Shown piece after piece: positions 9,982 through 19,527 of a stretch of 64,000 nt of DNA (position 1 is its first letter; every line of letters begins with the position of its first letter). The DNA is from Tritrichomonas musculus (lineage: Eukaryota > Parabasalia > Tritrichomonadida > Tritrichomonadidae). The translations under genes were made by a program, and so were the position numbers. The notes beneath the pieces were generated by a model. It searched no databases. It had not been told where the DNA came from and saw nothing but the letters and a program-made list of their open reading frames with translations. The DNA is taken from the NCBI GenBank assembly GCA_039105265.1, contig JAPFFF010000037.1, positions 1,331,501 through 1,395,500 of the forward strand, given 5' to 3'.

Positions 9982-10719
9982 GCAACTAAAGTTTTATAAA
10001 GCTCAATCAACAATGATGATAGTTGATCTTCTGAAAAAATTGAAAATGCCATTGAAAAATTAAAACAAAGACGTTAATCTGTTTGATACTTAATTATTTA
10101 AAATGCTTTTATTTTTTTATTTTAAGAATTTTTTTAAATTGAAATAAATAAGCAAGATACCTTACACATTAATAAATGATATGAAAGAAAAATTAAATAT
10201 AGGGGCAATCTACATCACCGTTAAAAATGAACATCTTTCTGCTTTTTTACTAAAAACTAAAATATCTCAAAAAATATCATTATTCAACTTTTTTAATTTT
10301 AATAATTCTAATACATATGTGATATTAATAATTATTATTTTAGTTATAATAAGATATGATAAAAAAATGAAAATAACTTGTCATATTTGAACCATCATTT
10401 TTTCAAAATTGGCCAGTCCAAACAGCTTGAAAATTAAGCAGTATATTGTTCGCATATATACCTATATAATATCTGAAGATTATAAGAAAAAACAGGGCCG
10501 TTTTTTTTTTTTTTTTTTTTTTCAAACAGTTCTGATAAACTCATATAAAAAATTGAATAGGAAAAAAAAAAAATAAAAAAATAAAGTATTCAAAAACTTC
10601 AAAAATTTAGAATAAAAGTTGGTGATTTTTTTAAAGGAAATTAGAATATATTAAAATATTCAGGTTTCCAAATTGTTTTAGACAGTATCTTAAAAGCCGG
10701 GGGTTTATAAGTTTTGATA
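9982..10719. other. AT-rich intergenic region with a 22-base T tract
   Basis: No supported gene. Holds the T run at 10501-10522, preceded by GGGCCG. A 69-codon open stretch at 10181-10390 has no recognisable features. This is a convergent 3' region between the RCC1 gene and the minus-strand Cdc25-like gene. Confidence 0.5.
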
Positions 10720-11577
10720 TTACGAGTAAATGCAAGTATTTGACGATAAAGAGGAATTTTTCTGATTCAGAAACATAGTTGCTTTTTGTATCTGGCTTGC
10801 AAACAAAGATTGTGATTCTTTTACGGTTTCACCTCCAAAAACTCCAAATCCATCATCTTTTGTCAAATAGGTTCCGTAAATAATGTCAGATGCACGCAAT
10901 CCTGGTTCAAGATTGACGATTTGGGATTGAAATGTTTTTGTTGGTGAAGTTGTGCATGAAGGAAAATTTGATATCTGGGATAATGGATAATTATTCAACG
11001 ATACTGATGAGATCAAATTATAAAATTCACGAAATCCTCCTTTCAAGAGAAAAATATTTGGGTAAGCAAGCTGGGGGAATGGAAGTCCTGAACAATATCG
11101 GTCATAATTACGGAAGATATATGCCCATTTAACACTTCTATCAATTGTTAATTCACAATGAAATATTAAAATAACATTGTTTCCCCTTTCTGCATTAAAA
11201 ATTGTTACTAAATCATCAAAAGTAAGAAGGTTATAAGCAGAAACAATATGGCCTGCATTATATTCATATGCAAATCTGCAGTCAATGAATATTAGTCTGA
11301 CACCTTCAGGATAATTATGTAACTTTATTTCATTTCTAATTAGCTGGAGAACTGTTTCTGGATAAATATAAGGGAAAGATTGATGAAAATATATTAAAGG
11401 AATTTCTGGTAAAAGGTTATTAACGGTAGTATTGAGAGATTTAAATGTGTAACAATTGTTATTATTTGCCCTTTCATCATGAACATTGTTAATGTTCCAT
11501 TGATTTCTGTTTTGATTGTATAAAATATAATCATTTTGTTCATCATCATCATCAAGATCTGGAAGAGGAATATTCAT
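10720..11577 (-). CDS. Cdc25-like dual-specificity phosphatase (rhodanese fold)
   Basis: 285 residues from the ATG at 11577. The frame is open nine codons further, to a TTG at 11604, but TCATAAA, an initiator-like site, lies between the two, so the ATG is preferred. Residues 98-106 read IDCRFAYEY and GGFREF occurs later, matching the Cdc25 landmarks IDCRxxYEY and KGGYxxF. The P-loop is HCELTIDR: Cys141 is the expected nucleophile and the Arg closes HCx5R. Cdc25 enzymes remove inhibitory phosphates from cyclin-dependent kinases; Acr2-type arsenate reductases share the fold but not the IDCR box. The N terminus is acidic and Asn-rich, as in the regulatory part of Cdc25. The catalytic residues look intact. 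Confidence 0.85.
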   Translation of the reverse strand: MNIPLPDLDDDDEQNDYILYNQNRNQWNINNVHDERANNNNCYTFKSLNTTVNNLLPEIPLIYFHQSFPYIYPETVLQLIRNEIKLHNYPEGVRLIFIDCRFAYEYNAGHIVSAYNLLTFDDLVTIFNAERGNNVILIFHCELTIDRSVKWAYIFRNYDRYCSGLPFPQLAYPNIFLLKGGFREFYNLISSVSLNNYPLSQISNFPSCTTSPTKTFQSQIVNLEPGLRASDIIYGTYLTKDDGFGVFGGETVKESQSLFASQIQKATMFLNQKNSSLSSNTCIYS

Positions 11578-12402
11578 ATTAGATTTTAATTTATGAGTAT
11601 TCAATTCTTTTTTTCTGAATAGGTCAATTTTTGAATATTTTTTGGTTAATTCAGAACAATAGTATAATTCAAATTTTACAAATGTTCATATAACATCGAA
11701 TATTGTATTTGATAATTTGTTGTTACCCATAAAAATATTTGATTTAAAGATGGAAAAATGCATTTCTGGCTAATTATTTATATTATTCAATTATATATTT
11801 TTTAAATATTCTATTGAAAATACATAAATATTTCAATATATTATTTCATATTCAGGACTCTCAATTTCGATGAAAATCTAAGTTTTTTATTCCATAATTA
11901 TATACATTATTATTTTTATGATTGAATTTTTATAAAAGTTCATTTTATTTCATTTGGCCGAAAATTTTATTGAGTTATCAATTGATTTTCAATTATTTAT
12001 ACGTTCAAAATAAATTTTTGTATCAAAATTTAATATTATAATATAATCTATAGAAATATTATTTTCATTATTTCTCAATAAAATCTCAAAAAAATAGAAT
12101 TAAAATAATTAAATATAATTTTATACATTAAATAATAAATATTTAATCCTGAATTAATAAAAAAAATCCTTTTGAATTAAGCAAATTCATATTTTCATTT
12201 AATAGTGGTTAGTAATAAATTTTTATATCAAAACAAACTTATCTTCATAATAAAAGAAAATTTTATCAAAATTTATAGAATAAAATTCTTTTAGAATATG
12301 AATTTTATTAAAATATAATAATTAATAATTAATTTCATTCTTTAAATAAGATAAAATATTAATAATATTTGAGGACTGATATCAACTCAATTGAAATATC
12401 TA
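11578..12402. other. AT-rich intergenic region
   Basis: Contains the 5' flank of the Cdc25-like gene and then almost pure A/T sequence. No gene, RNA gene or clear repeat seen. Confidence 0.5.
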
Positions 12403-13268
12403 AAAGGTCGTACAACTGAATTTTAACAGTAAAACTCAATGATTGGTTTGTTTAAACTAATTATATTTTATTATAATAATAATAATCAGTTTTATAAATA
12501 TTTGCATCGTACTAAATTCTAATTAAAATAAAAACTAAAAGGATATAAGTATATATTAAATATTCTTCAGAAAAAAAATTTGAGTATTTTATCTCAATTT
12601 ATTTTAATTTTTTTTGATAAGAATTTTATAACACTTTATAAAAATTTAGAATAGCGATAACTTTTTATATAATTTATTCTAATCATTAATTCTTTTGATA
12701 TCTTTTTATATGCTTTTAAAACATTAAGTGTTATATAAAAATAGTTATTATTATTGAAAAAAAAATTCATTTTTTAGCTAAAAATGCAGAAAAAGTGAAT
12801 TTGTTGAATTATTAAATGATGATGATGATTATAAAAAAATTGGACGTTACAGGAGCCAAATGAAAAATACAATTTTATTTATATGCATTTACTTTCTAAT
12901 ATATTTGAATTTCAATCTAAATCAAATGTCAGTTTTTTCTAAAAATGAAGATTTCGTTGATTGGTTTCATAAATATAAAAAGTCTAATATTTCAGTTAAT
13001 GAAGGATTTCGTCAAAAAGTAAAATATTATTTGTATAACACATAGTATACCCATTCAAATGACATCTATATTTTTTAAATGATGCAAATATATAAGAAAT
13101 CGATATATATTGAATTTTAATTAAAGTCTTTATTTCAACCATTACATTTTATAATATTGGATATAAAATATAAAAATTATATATTATAATTATTAATTAA
13201 ATTATTTATTAAGATAAATATAAATTTATTTAATTTTATTTTTTATTCAATTTAGTTGTACGACCTTT
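12403..13268. repeat. 15-bp inverted repeat pair bounding 866 bp
   Basis: AAAGGTCGTACAACT at 12403-12417 recurs as its exact reverse complement at 13254-13268. In DNA this AT-rich, a 15-bp match with 7 G/C bases is unlikely by chance. It could be the ends of a small non-autonomous element, but no convincing target duplication flanks it. The interval contains the first copy of a 330-bp direct repeat whose second copy lies just outside. Confidence 0.5.
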
Positions 13269-13605
13269 CACTTTAATAAAAATTTAGAATAGCGATAACT
13301 TTTTATATAATTTATTCTAATCATTAATTCTTTTGATATCTTTTTATATGCTTTTAAAACATTAAGTGCTATATAAAAATAGTTATTATTATTGAAAAAA
13401 AAATTCATTTTTTAGCTAAAAATGCAGAAAAATTGAATTTGTTGAATTATTAAATGATGATGATGATTATAAAAAAATTGGACGTTACAGGAGCCAAATG
13501 AAAAATACAATTTTATTTATATGCATTTACTTTCTAATATATTTGAATTTCATTCTAAATCAAATGTCAGTTTTTTCTAAAAATGAAGATTTAGTTGATT
13601 GGTTT
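12638..13605 (+). repeat. 330-bp direct repeat (12638-12967 and 13276-13605), gene-fragment derived
   Basis: The two copies are offset by 638 bases and differ at only a few positions with no length change. Each can be read for part of its length as protein (for example NDDDDYKKIGRYRSQM, then FICIYFLIYLNF, then MSVFSKNEDFVDWF), but copy 2 meets a stop right after the last motif and copy 1 continues only to 13045. I interpret them as duplicated scraps of a decayed gene I do not recognise. The 61-codon open frame at 12860-13045 is probably not a real gene. Confidence 0.6.
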
Positions 13606-14143
13606 TGAATAGCTTTCTTTCCAGATGAAAATGAGAAAGCTATGTCCATCATTGAAATGTTTTGATGAATATTTAAAGAAAATAAAACAGTAAGAGTAAA
13701 AAAAATTTCGAAGAAAAAAGCAAAAAAATTGTTATCAATAAACACAAAAATAGAAATAGGTTCGATATTATATTAATCATTTACAATAGTCTGAAAGATA
13801 AAAATTTTCAGCTGATGTTCAAGTTACAAAAGTGAATTTCATAAATTCTATGATGAGATTAACAACAAAATTGCAATTTTATTCTTTTTTTTTTTTACTC
13901 ATCACTTAGTTCATAAACAAACAATTTTTTCAATCTATTTTATTCTTTTTTTTTTTTATTCTTTTCGTATTTCTGAAATTAAATTAATAAAATTTCTCAC
14001 TGATGCCTTCAATTATGTTTTTATGGCCTATTTGAATCATTTTCTGAATCCTTTACATTTATGGAAGATAATCAAGTAAAATTTTTATCACTTCGTTAAT
14101 TTACATTAAAAACAAAATAAAAAATCACAATTATATTTTTATA
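13606..14143. other. AT-rich spacer with gene scraps
   Basis: The first 60 bases continue the decayed frame of the repeat (FFPDENEKAMSIIEMF) before further stops. The remainder is AT-rich with T tracts around 13883 and 13946. It contains the 3' flank of the minus-strand copine gene. Confidence 0.4.
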
Positions 14144-15778
14144 TTAAACTTTTGGTATAAATCCATGAGATGAGCAATATTCATGAATTTGTAATGGAAG
14201 TTCTTTCAATACTTCAACTTCCATGTTTCCGATTCCAGCGTTCATTATATTTCTGAACGGCACAAACTGAACAATGTCTCTCTTCATAATTCTACCATTG
14301 CTTGACACCAGTTCAACCTCGTCGGCATCGAGCTTGTACATGTCTTTGAATCCCCAGTTTCCAACCCCAATAATGATCACGCTTAGAGGAGCATCTGAAG
14401 CCTCAACGATTGCGTCGATTGTCTTCTGCATGTCGTCAACGTCTCCGTCAGTGATGATCAGCAAAACTGTGTAAGTTTTCGATTTTTGGAAGTTTTGAAT
14501 TGCTGCCTGTGTTGCTGTTTTTATAATTTTTTCAAAATAAGTTGGACTACTCAATTTCACTTTTTCAAAGCTTGCCTTGTAAGCATCAAAAATTCCTTGG
14601 AGACCGTTTACGCAAGGGTTGTTATTGTCAAATGTCAAAGGAAAACAAAAATTGGTTTCATGGTCAATTTTTCCACCAAAACCGTAAACCGGAAATTTTT
14701 GATCTTTGTCAAATTTTGACAAAACCGCTCCAACCGTCATTATACACCTTTGGTAAGGGTTCATCCATGTCTGGTCCTTCGAAATGTAGTGGTTTGAGTT
14801 CGGATGACATTGATAGCCATTTGACTCGGTGTAGTCGATTGCAGTCATCATTTTAAGGGTGAGTCCGCTTTGCAAGTAGTTAGCGAATGTTGGTATGTTT
14901 ACAACTTGACAGTAATTGAACCAAAATTCACCGGCGGTTTTCTTTTGTGGACCGTTTTTTAATTCAAAATGTTGATGCGTTGTTTGAATGAAGTAGCCAA
15001 TTGAGGAACTGAACTGGCCGATCAATTTTGGCTCCTTTTTCTTACGCGAGTCGTAAAATGAAATTGAAATCGTATCGTCCAAACCGTCGGTGTAAAGTAG
15101 GTGAAGTGGAATTATGAATTTTCTGTAGGTGCAACTGAAACATTTCTTTCGAATGTTCGATCGAAAGATTGGGATTTCTTTGCCTTTTCTTACTTTGCAA
15201 ATTTCGTAAAATGGGCTGTTTTTGGCAAAAGTTTTCATCTTGGGCAAATTATTGACCTGTATTTGACCTTGTAGATGAACTATGCTTTCTTTCGTTTGCT
15301 CGGGAGTAATGATGATCTGGCCTCTTTCACCTTTCTTTTTGTCATTAATAAGTTCAAATGTAAGAGATTGGTCTAAGTTTGTAGCAAGATGTCGAACATC
15401 AGTTTCATAATATCCAATGAAATCATGATTACTAAGCCCCATACGATGAGAATCACTATCATAAACTTCAAAACGAAGGGGCTGATTAAGTTCATACATA
15501 AAGTATGTCTTGAACGATTTAACAAAATGTGGATCTTGATTGCTCAATATTACTTCTGTGCGCTCTGTTTCGATATATTTCCCATTTTGCATTGTGAAAA
15601 GAACGCAGAATGGATCGGATTTACTTCCAACATCAAGATTGACAAGGTTTTGGCAAGAAATATGAATCTCAATTATTGGGCAAAATGTAGGAAATATTTC
15701 TCTATTGTCTTTAAATTCTGAATTGTAATCGACAAATGTATGATTAACTTGATCTGCATATGCAATAATTGTATCCAT
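14144..15778 (-). CDS. Copine (two C2 domains plus VWA domain)
   Basis: 544 residues. C2A (about residues 30-150) carries LVNLDVGSKSDPFC and YDSDS, the acidic loops that bind calcium. A second C2 (about 165-275) is more diverged, with FYDSRKKKE. The C-terminal VWA/copine domain begins near AIDYTESN, whose DxTxS pattern keeps the metal-site (MIDAS) residues. It continues with YGFGGKI and LIITDGDVDDMQ, both typical of copines. Copines are cytosolic proteins that dock on phospholipid membranes when calcium rises and recruit partners through the VWA domain. Length and domain order match the family. The ATG at 15778 is supported by TCATTCA about 25 bases upstream. Confidence 0.93.
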   Translation of the reverse strand: MDTIIAYADQVNHTFVDYNSEFKDNREIFPTFCPIIEIHISCQNLVNLDVGSKSDPFCVLFTMQNGKYIETERTEVILSNQDPHFVKSFKTYFMYELNQPLRFEVYDSDSHRMGLSNHDFIGYYETDVRHLATNLDQSLTFELINDKKKGERGQIIITPEQTKESIVHLQGQIQVNNLPKMKTFAKNSPFYEICKVRKGKEIPIFRSNIRKKCFSCTYRKFIIPLHLLYTDGLDDTISISFYDSRKKKEPKLIGQFSSSIGYFIQTTHQHFELKNGPQKKTAGEFWFNYCQVVNIPTFANYLQSGLTLKMMTAIDYTESNGYQCHPNSNHYISKDQTWMNPYQRCIMTVGAVLSKFDKDQKFPVYGFGGKIDHETNFCFPLTFDNNNPCVNGLQGIFDAYKASFEKVKLSSPTYFEKIIKTATQAAIQNFQKSKTYTVLLIITDGDVDDMQKTIDAIVEASDAPLSVIIIGVGNWGFKDMYKLDADEVELVSSNGRIMKRDIVQFVPFRNIMNAGIGNMEVEVLKELPLQIHEYCSSHGFIPKV

Positions 15779-16640
15779 AATTTTTTTATTACAAATTGAA
15801 TGAAAAGGATAATTTAAATTTGAGAGAATTATTTTATAATTTGAAATAAAAATAAGAAATCTTTTTATATTATAATTTTTTGTTACATAAGTTTATTAAA
15901 TATTGTTTTCATAATTTTCACCAAAAATTAAAAAAAATATTTTTTTACGATGATGAAGTGAAATAATTACCTTTAAATATTTAAATCTTATAAATATTTT
16001 TTGAATATTTTTCAAAAATTATATATATATTTACACATATAAATCAATTTTTAAAAATATTAATGCATTCAAAGAAAAAATAAAATATAGTGTTTTTGTT
16101 TTTCTTTTATATATTATATCTGATGATTTTATAATGCAATTTTCCAAAAATAAATTAAAGTTCATGACAAAATTGCTGTTTATTACAAATTTAATTAAGA
16201 TATCAAATTCATTATTCGTATCATCAATTTCATAATAAAAAAACACAAAAAGTTAGCATTTTTCAGTGCAATTGCTGTAATATTTTAAAATAATCAAATA
16301 ATTTTTATCACTGATGCGCAGATCTACATTCTTTTACGTTTGCTTTGAAAAAGTTACAAAATCACACAACAGAAATGGAATCAATGCATTGATAAAGGCG
16401 AAATAGAGTTATTTAATGCACTTTTTATATTCTTAGGTATTGATGGTATGAGCAACAATTAATCAGGGGCTCTTATGAATGTATCTATTAGAATAAATAT
16501 GCATGAATTTAAGTCAATTAAACAAACTTCATTTCGTTTTTTAATAGCGCTCGCTTTCCTGAATGATATTGTATTTTAAATTGAATTGAATATTTTTGGT
16601 TCGGCTATTTAAACTCTCAAACCAAAAATATTTTTGTTTT
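15779..16640. other. AT-rich divergent intergenic region
   Basis: Lies between the divergent copine and E2-fusion genes and so contains both promoters. No supported gene. The stretch 16310-16570 is somewhat less AT-rich but shows no long frame. Confidence 0.5.
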
Positions 16641-19286
16641 ATGACAAATTTAATAAAACTCAAGTATGCTTTGGTTAATAAAAACCATCAACTTTATATG
16701 TTCATTTTCATGAATACAACAGTTCGAGATGTATTAAAAATCATTAGTAATGAGGAAGAAAAAAATTATAATTTTTTATTTTATGAAGGAAGCCAAATTG
16801 ATCCAGATGAAATGATTTACGATTATTGGGAAATAGATCCTGATTATATTTTTCTTGCATCAGACACCATTAATCTTCCGACAAAATCATCACAACTAAT
16901 TGCACCCTTAGTATCAGGAATTATTTTACCAAAGAGAGGATTATATGCCTATGAAGATAAAAAATTTACATTCTTTTTTACAGGCTGTGATAAAAGCATG
17001 CTTTTTAAAGGAATTGAAGTCGAACTTAACACAGGAATGAATCCTGATGAATGTAAAGAAAAACTTTTTAAATACATTGAAAACAAAATTGATATAAAAA
17101 ACAAGCAAATGATTCTGTATCTTGTTGGTGGTATTCCATTTCTTTCTGGCACTCTTGGCTATCTTTATATGGATGAGAAATTGAATGTCAAAAATTACAT
17201 TTATGGGGTGATAATCAAAGAAACTTCAATAAACTTTTCATCAAATATTTATGAAAGACATATTATATTTAATAACACAAATATTAAGCTTATTCTTTCT
17301 TCTTTATGTGAATCGACAGAAAAAGGACTCATTGACATGATTTGCCTCTTAATATACTTGTGTAATAGTAAAAGTGAAAATTCGAAACTTTTTCTTTTAA
17401 CAAGTTCATTTGTTATCAACTTTCCTCCTTTTGTTGCTTCATTGAACAATGCTGTTGAACATAATAATCCAAATAAGAGAGATATTGTCACTATTTTTGC
17501 AACTCTTCACACTTTTTTCAAAGGAACTCTTCCATTCAATTGTGACGATGAGTGCGTTTTTGAATATGGATTGAAAATATGTAATTTAATAGCTAACATT
17601 AATGATAAGCCAACTAAACTCCCAAACTCTACAATGAAGTTAGATAAAGATAAAGAGAATCAAATATTTTTGAAAAGTAATTCTGATGATGATTTTTTAT
17701 TATATGATTTTAATCCGAGTTTGAATGATATTGAAAATTCATATGATTTTTATGATACATTTGCACCAATTGATCCTCTTTCAAATCAACTTAAATCTGA
17801 CATTTCAATTGTTAAAGGAAGAGATCATCAATATATCATTATAAATAATCATAGGATAGATAACAAGGTTGATGTTTATGATCCTGTTACTGACAATAAT
17901 GAATTCTTTTATATCGATTTTTGGGCCAAATTACAAAAAATTACAGATGAAGAGGATATGATTGACTTGTTTAATCCAGATGTTGTAAAGCAAATTATTA
18001 TGTTTGATATCGATGAATCTGTTAATATGGATGATGAAAGCGTAATAATTCTTCAACATTGTTTATTATTTGTAGTTAATAAATTGTTTTCATATGATGA
18101 GCCATCTTTTTATGGAGCTGTTTCTTACAACAGCGATATTCAAATAAAGTGTCCTTTTACATTTTCAGTTGAAGAATTTGAGGGAAAAAGCTTGAAAGAT
18201 TTTCAATTAAAATCAAAAGCAAAACTTTGGGATTCAATTTCTTTTTGTTGTGAAGAGATTTTCAAATTTAGAAAAAATATTCTTGGTGAAGAAATATACA
18301 AAAATGCTGTATCAAGAATAATCGTCATTTCGAGTGGAGAAGATTTAAAATCATCAATTAAAATCGAAAACTTAATCAAAGAACTAATTAAAAACAAGAT
18401 TGTTGTTGATTGTATCATTTTAAATTCAAGTTCAGAAGATCAATTTAAGAATATTTGCACTGTTTGTCATTTAACGGGAGGACTGGCTCTTCACCCTAAA
18501 AATTTGTCAGAAATTTTGTCTATTTTTGAAAATAGTTCTTTTATAAATTTTAAAGAACGTGAAATTAATTTTGAGCCATTAATTCAAGGAGATAGAGAAA
18601 CAATACCAATTCTAATAAAGCCAAGTCAAATAACTAAATTATTCATTGAAAAAATAAATAAAAATCAGGAGTTTGACGCAGAAATACGATATAAAGGATT
18701 TAAATTACTATCATCAAATCCTCCACTTATTACACCAGAATGTTATTTATCTAAGAACAAAGAAAAAACAAATTTTAATTCACGTATAAAAAGAATATTA
18801 TCTGAATTGCAATTAGCAAAAGAATCAAATGATTCAAATTCTCTTAGTTTTAATCCCGATATAAAAATTTTCCCTTTTAAATCGCTAATTGATAATTGGA
18901 AAGTTTTTTTTCTTGGTCCAGAAGGAACATCGTATTCCGGAAAATGGTTTTATTTGCATGTCTTTTTCCCTGATGAATATCCTCTTATTCCTCCAATTAT
19001 CAGATTTATTTCTGTTCCGTGTCACTTTAATGTTAGTAGTGATGGTAGGCTTTGTCTTGATATACTTGACAAAAAATACAACCCAGATATGCATGTTGTT
19101 AGTATTTTAGTAGAAATCGTTGAGTTACTATTACTTCCAAATATGGATACAATTTACAATCTTGAATTGTATATGATTAAAAAAGACAATCATGATTATG
19201 AGAAAATGATCGTTGAATCAACAAGTAAAGTTGGAAAATCTGATTATAGAGATTTTATTGATGCTTCTTTTGTTGAAACGATTTAA
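16641..19286 (+). CDS. Ubiquitin-like / VWA-like / E2 (UBC) fusion protein
   Basis: 881 residues from the ATG at 16641. The frame is open 15 codons further but only to a TTG. The first 60 residues look ubiquitin-like (two strands, then TTVRDVLKII, then FLFYEGSQIDPDEMIYDY). A helical middle domain of unknown type follows. A VWA-like domain lies at about nt 17980-18560 (IIMFDIDESVNM and later RIIVISSGED); its metal site reads DxDxS instead of DxSxS. The C-terminal 150 residues are a UBC fold: FFLGPEGTSYSGKWF, FFPDEYPLIPPIIRF and GRLCLDIL. The catalytic Cys codon is 19053-19055. The usual HPN motif is HFN, which keeps the Asn that helps catalysis. Inference: an active or weakly active ubiquitin-conjugating enzyme with built-in substrate or partner domains. 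The VWA and Ubl assignments are less sure than the E2. Confidence 0.85.
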   Translation: MTNLIKLKYALVNKNHQLYMFIFMNTTVRDVLKIISNEEEKNYNFLFYEGSQIDPDEMIYDYWEIDPDYIFLASDTINLPTKSSQLIAPLVSGIILPKRGLYAYEDKKFTFFFTGCDKSMLFKGIEVELNTGMNPDECKEKLFKYIENKIDIKNKQMILYLVGGIPFLSGTLGYLYMDEKLNVKNYIYGVIIKETSINFSSNIYERHIIFNNTNIKLILSSLCESTEKGLIDMICLLIYLCNSKSENSKLFLLTSSFVINFPPFVASLNNAVEHNNPNKRDIVTIFATLHTFFKGTLPFNCDDECVFEYGLKICNLIANINDKPTKLPNSTMKLDKDKENQIFLKSNSDDDFLLYDFNPSLNDIENSYDFYDTFAPIDPLSNQLKSDISIVKGRDHQYIIINNHRIDNKVDVYDPVTDNNEFFYIDFWAKLQKITDEEDMIDLFNPDVVKQIIMFDIDESVNMDDESVIILQHCLLFVVNKLFSYDEPSFYGAVSYNSDIQIKCPFTFSVEEFEGKSLKDFQLKSKAKLWDSISFCCEEIFKFRKNILGEEIYKNAVSRIIVISSGEDLKSSIKIENLIKELIKNKIVVDCIILNSSSEDQFKNICTVCHLTGGLALHPKNLSEILSIFENSSFINFKEREINFEPLIQGDRETIPILIKPSQITKLFIEKINKNQEFDAEIRYKGFKLLSSNPPLITPECYLSKNKEKTNFNSRIKRILSELQLAKESNDSNSLSFNPDIKIFPFKSLIDNWKVFFLGPEGTSYSGKWFYLHVFFPDEYPLIPPIIRFISVPCHFNVSSDGRLCLDILDKKYNPDMHVVSILVEIVELLLLPNMDTIYNLELYMIKKDNHDYEKMIVESTSKVGKSDYRDFIDASFVETI

Positions 19287-19390
19287 AAATTTGTATAATA
19301 ATATGCTATTTTCTAGTCAGACCAATTCAAAATTTGTATATTAGCATTCAAACTTTAATGATACTCAATAATTGAATAAATTTGATTAAT

Positions 19391-19498
19391 TTTTTGAGAC
19401 AGTAAATGGTCATAAATTCGTTATATTTTTTTGAAAAAGTTTATATCGTTTTTAAATAAAATAAAAATGGAAGATTCGAGTTTATCTGTCCAGTTAGA
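19391..19498 (+). repeat. Detached copy of a BTB-LRR_5 gene's upstream module and first codons
   Basis: This reproduces, in plus orientation, the upstream sequence and first ten codons of the minus-strand gene at 22101, including the ATG (19467) followed by codons for EDSSLSVQL. Similarity ends at about 19496 and the frame stops soon after, running into the 3' end of the minus-strand gene. The gene is thus bounded by inverted copies of its own 5' end. Confidence 0.8.
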
Positions 19499-19527
19499 AA
19501 AAATTAGAATTTTATTAATTATATTAT

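Noticed and set aside
10181-10390. 69-codon open frame between the RCC1 and Cdc25-like genes
   Set aside because: AT-rich, no domain, no initiator-like site; such lengths are expected by chance in this spacer.
12860-13045. 61-codon frame as a real small gene
   Set aside because: It is part of a duplicated decayed fragment; the second copy is interrupted.
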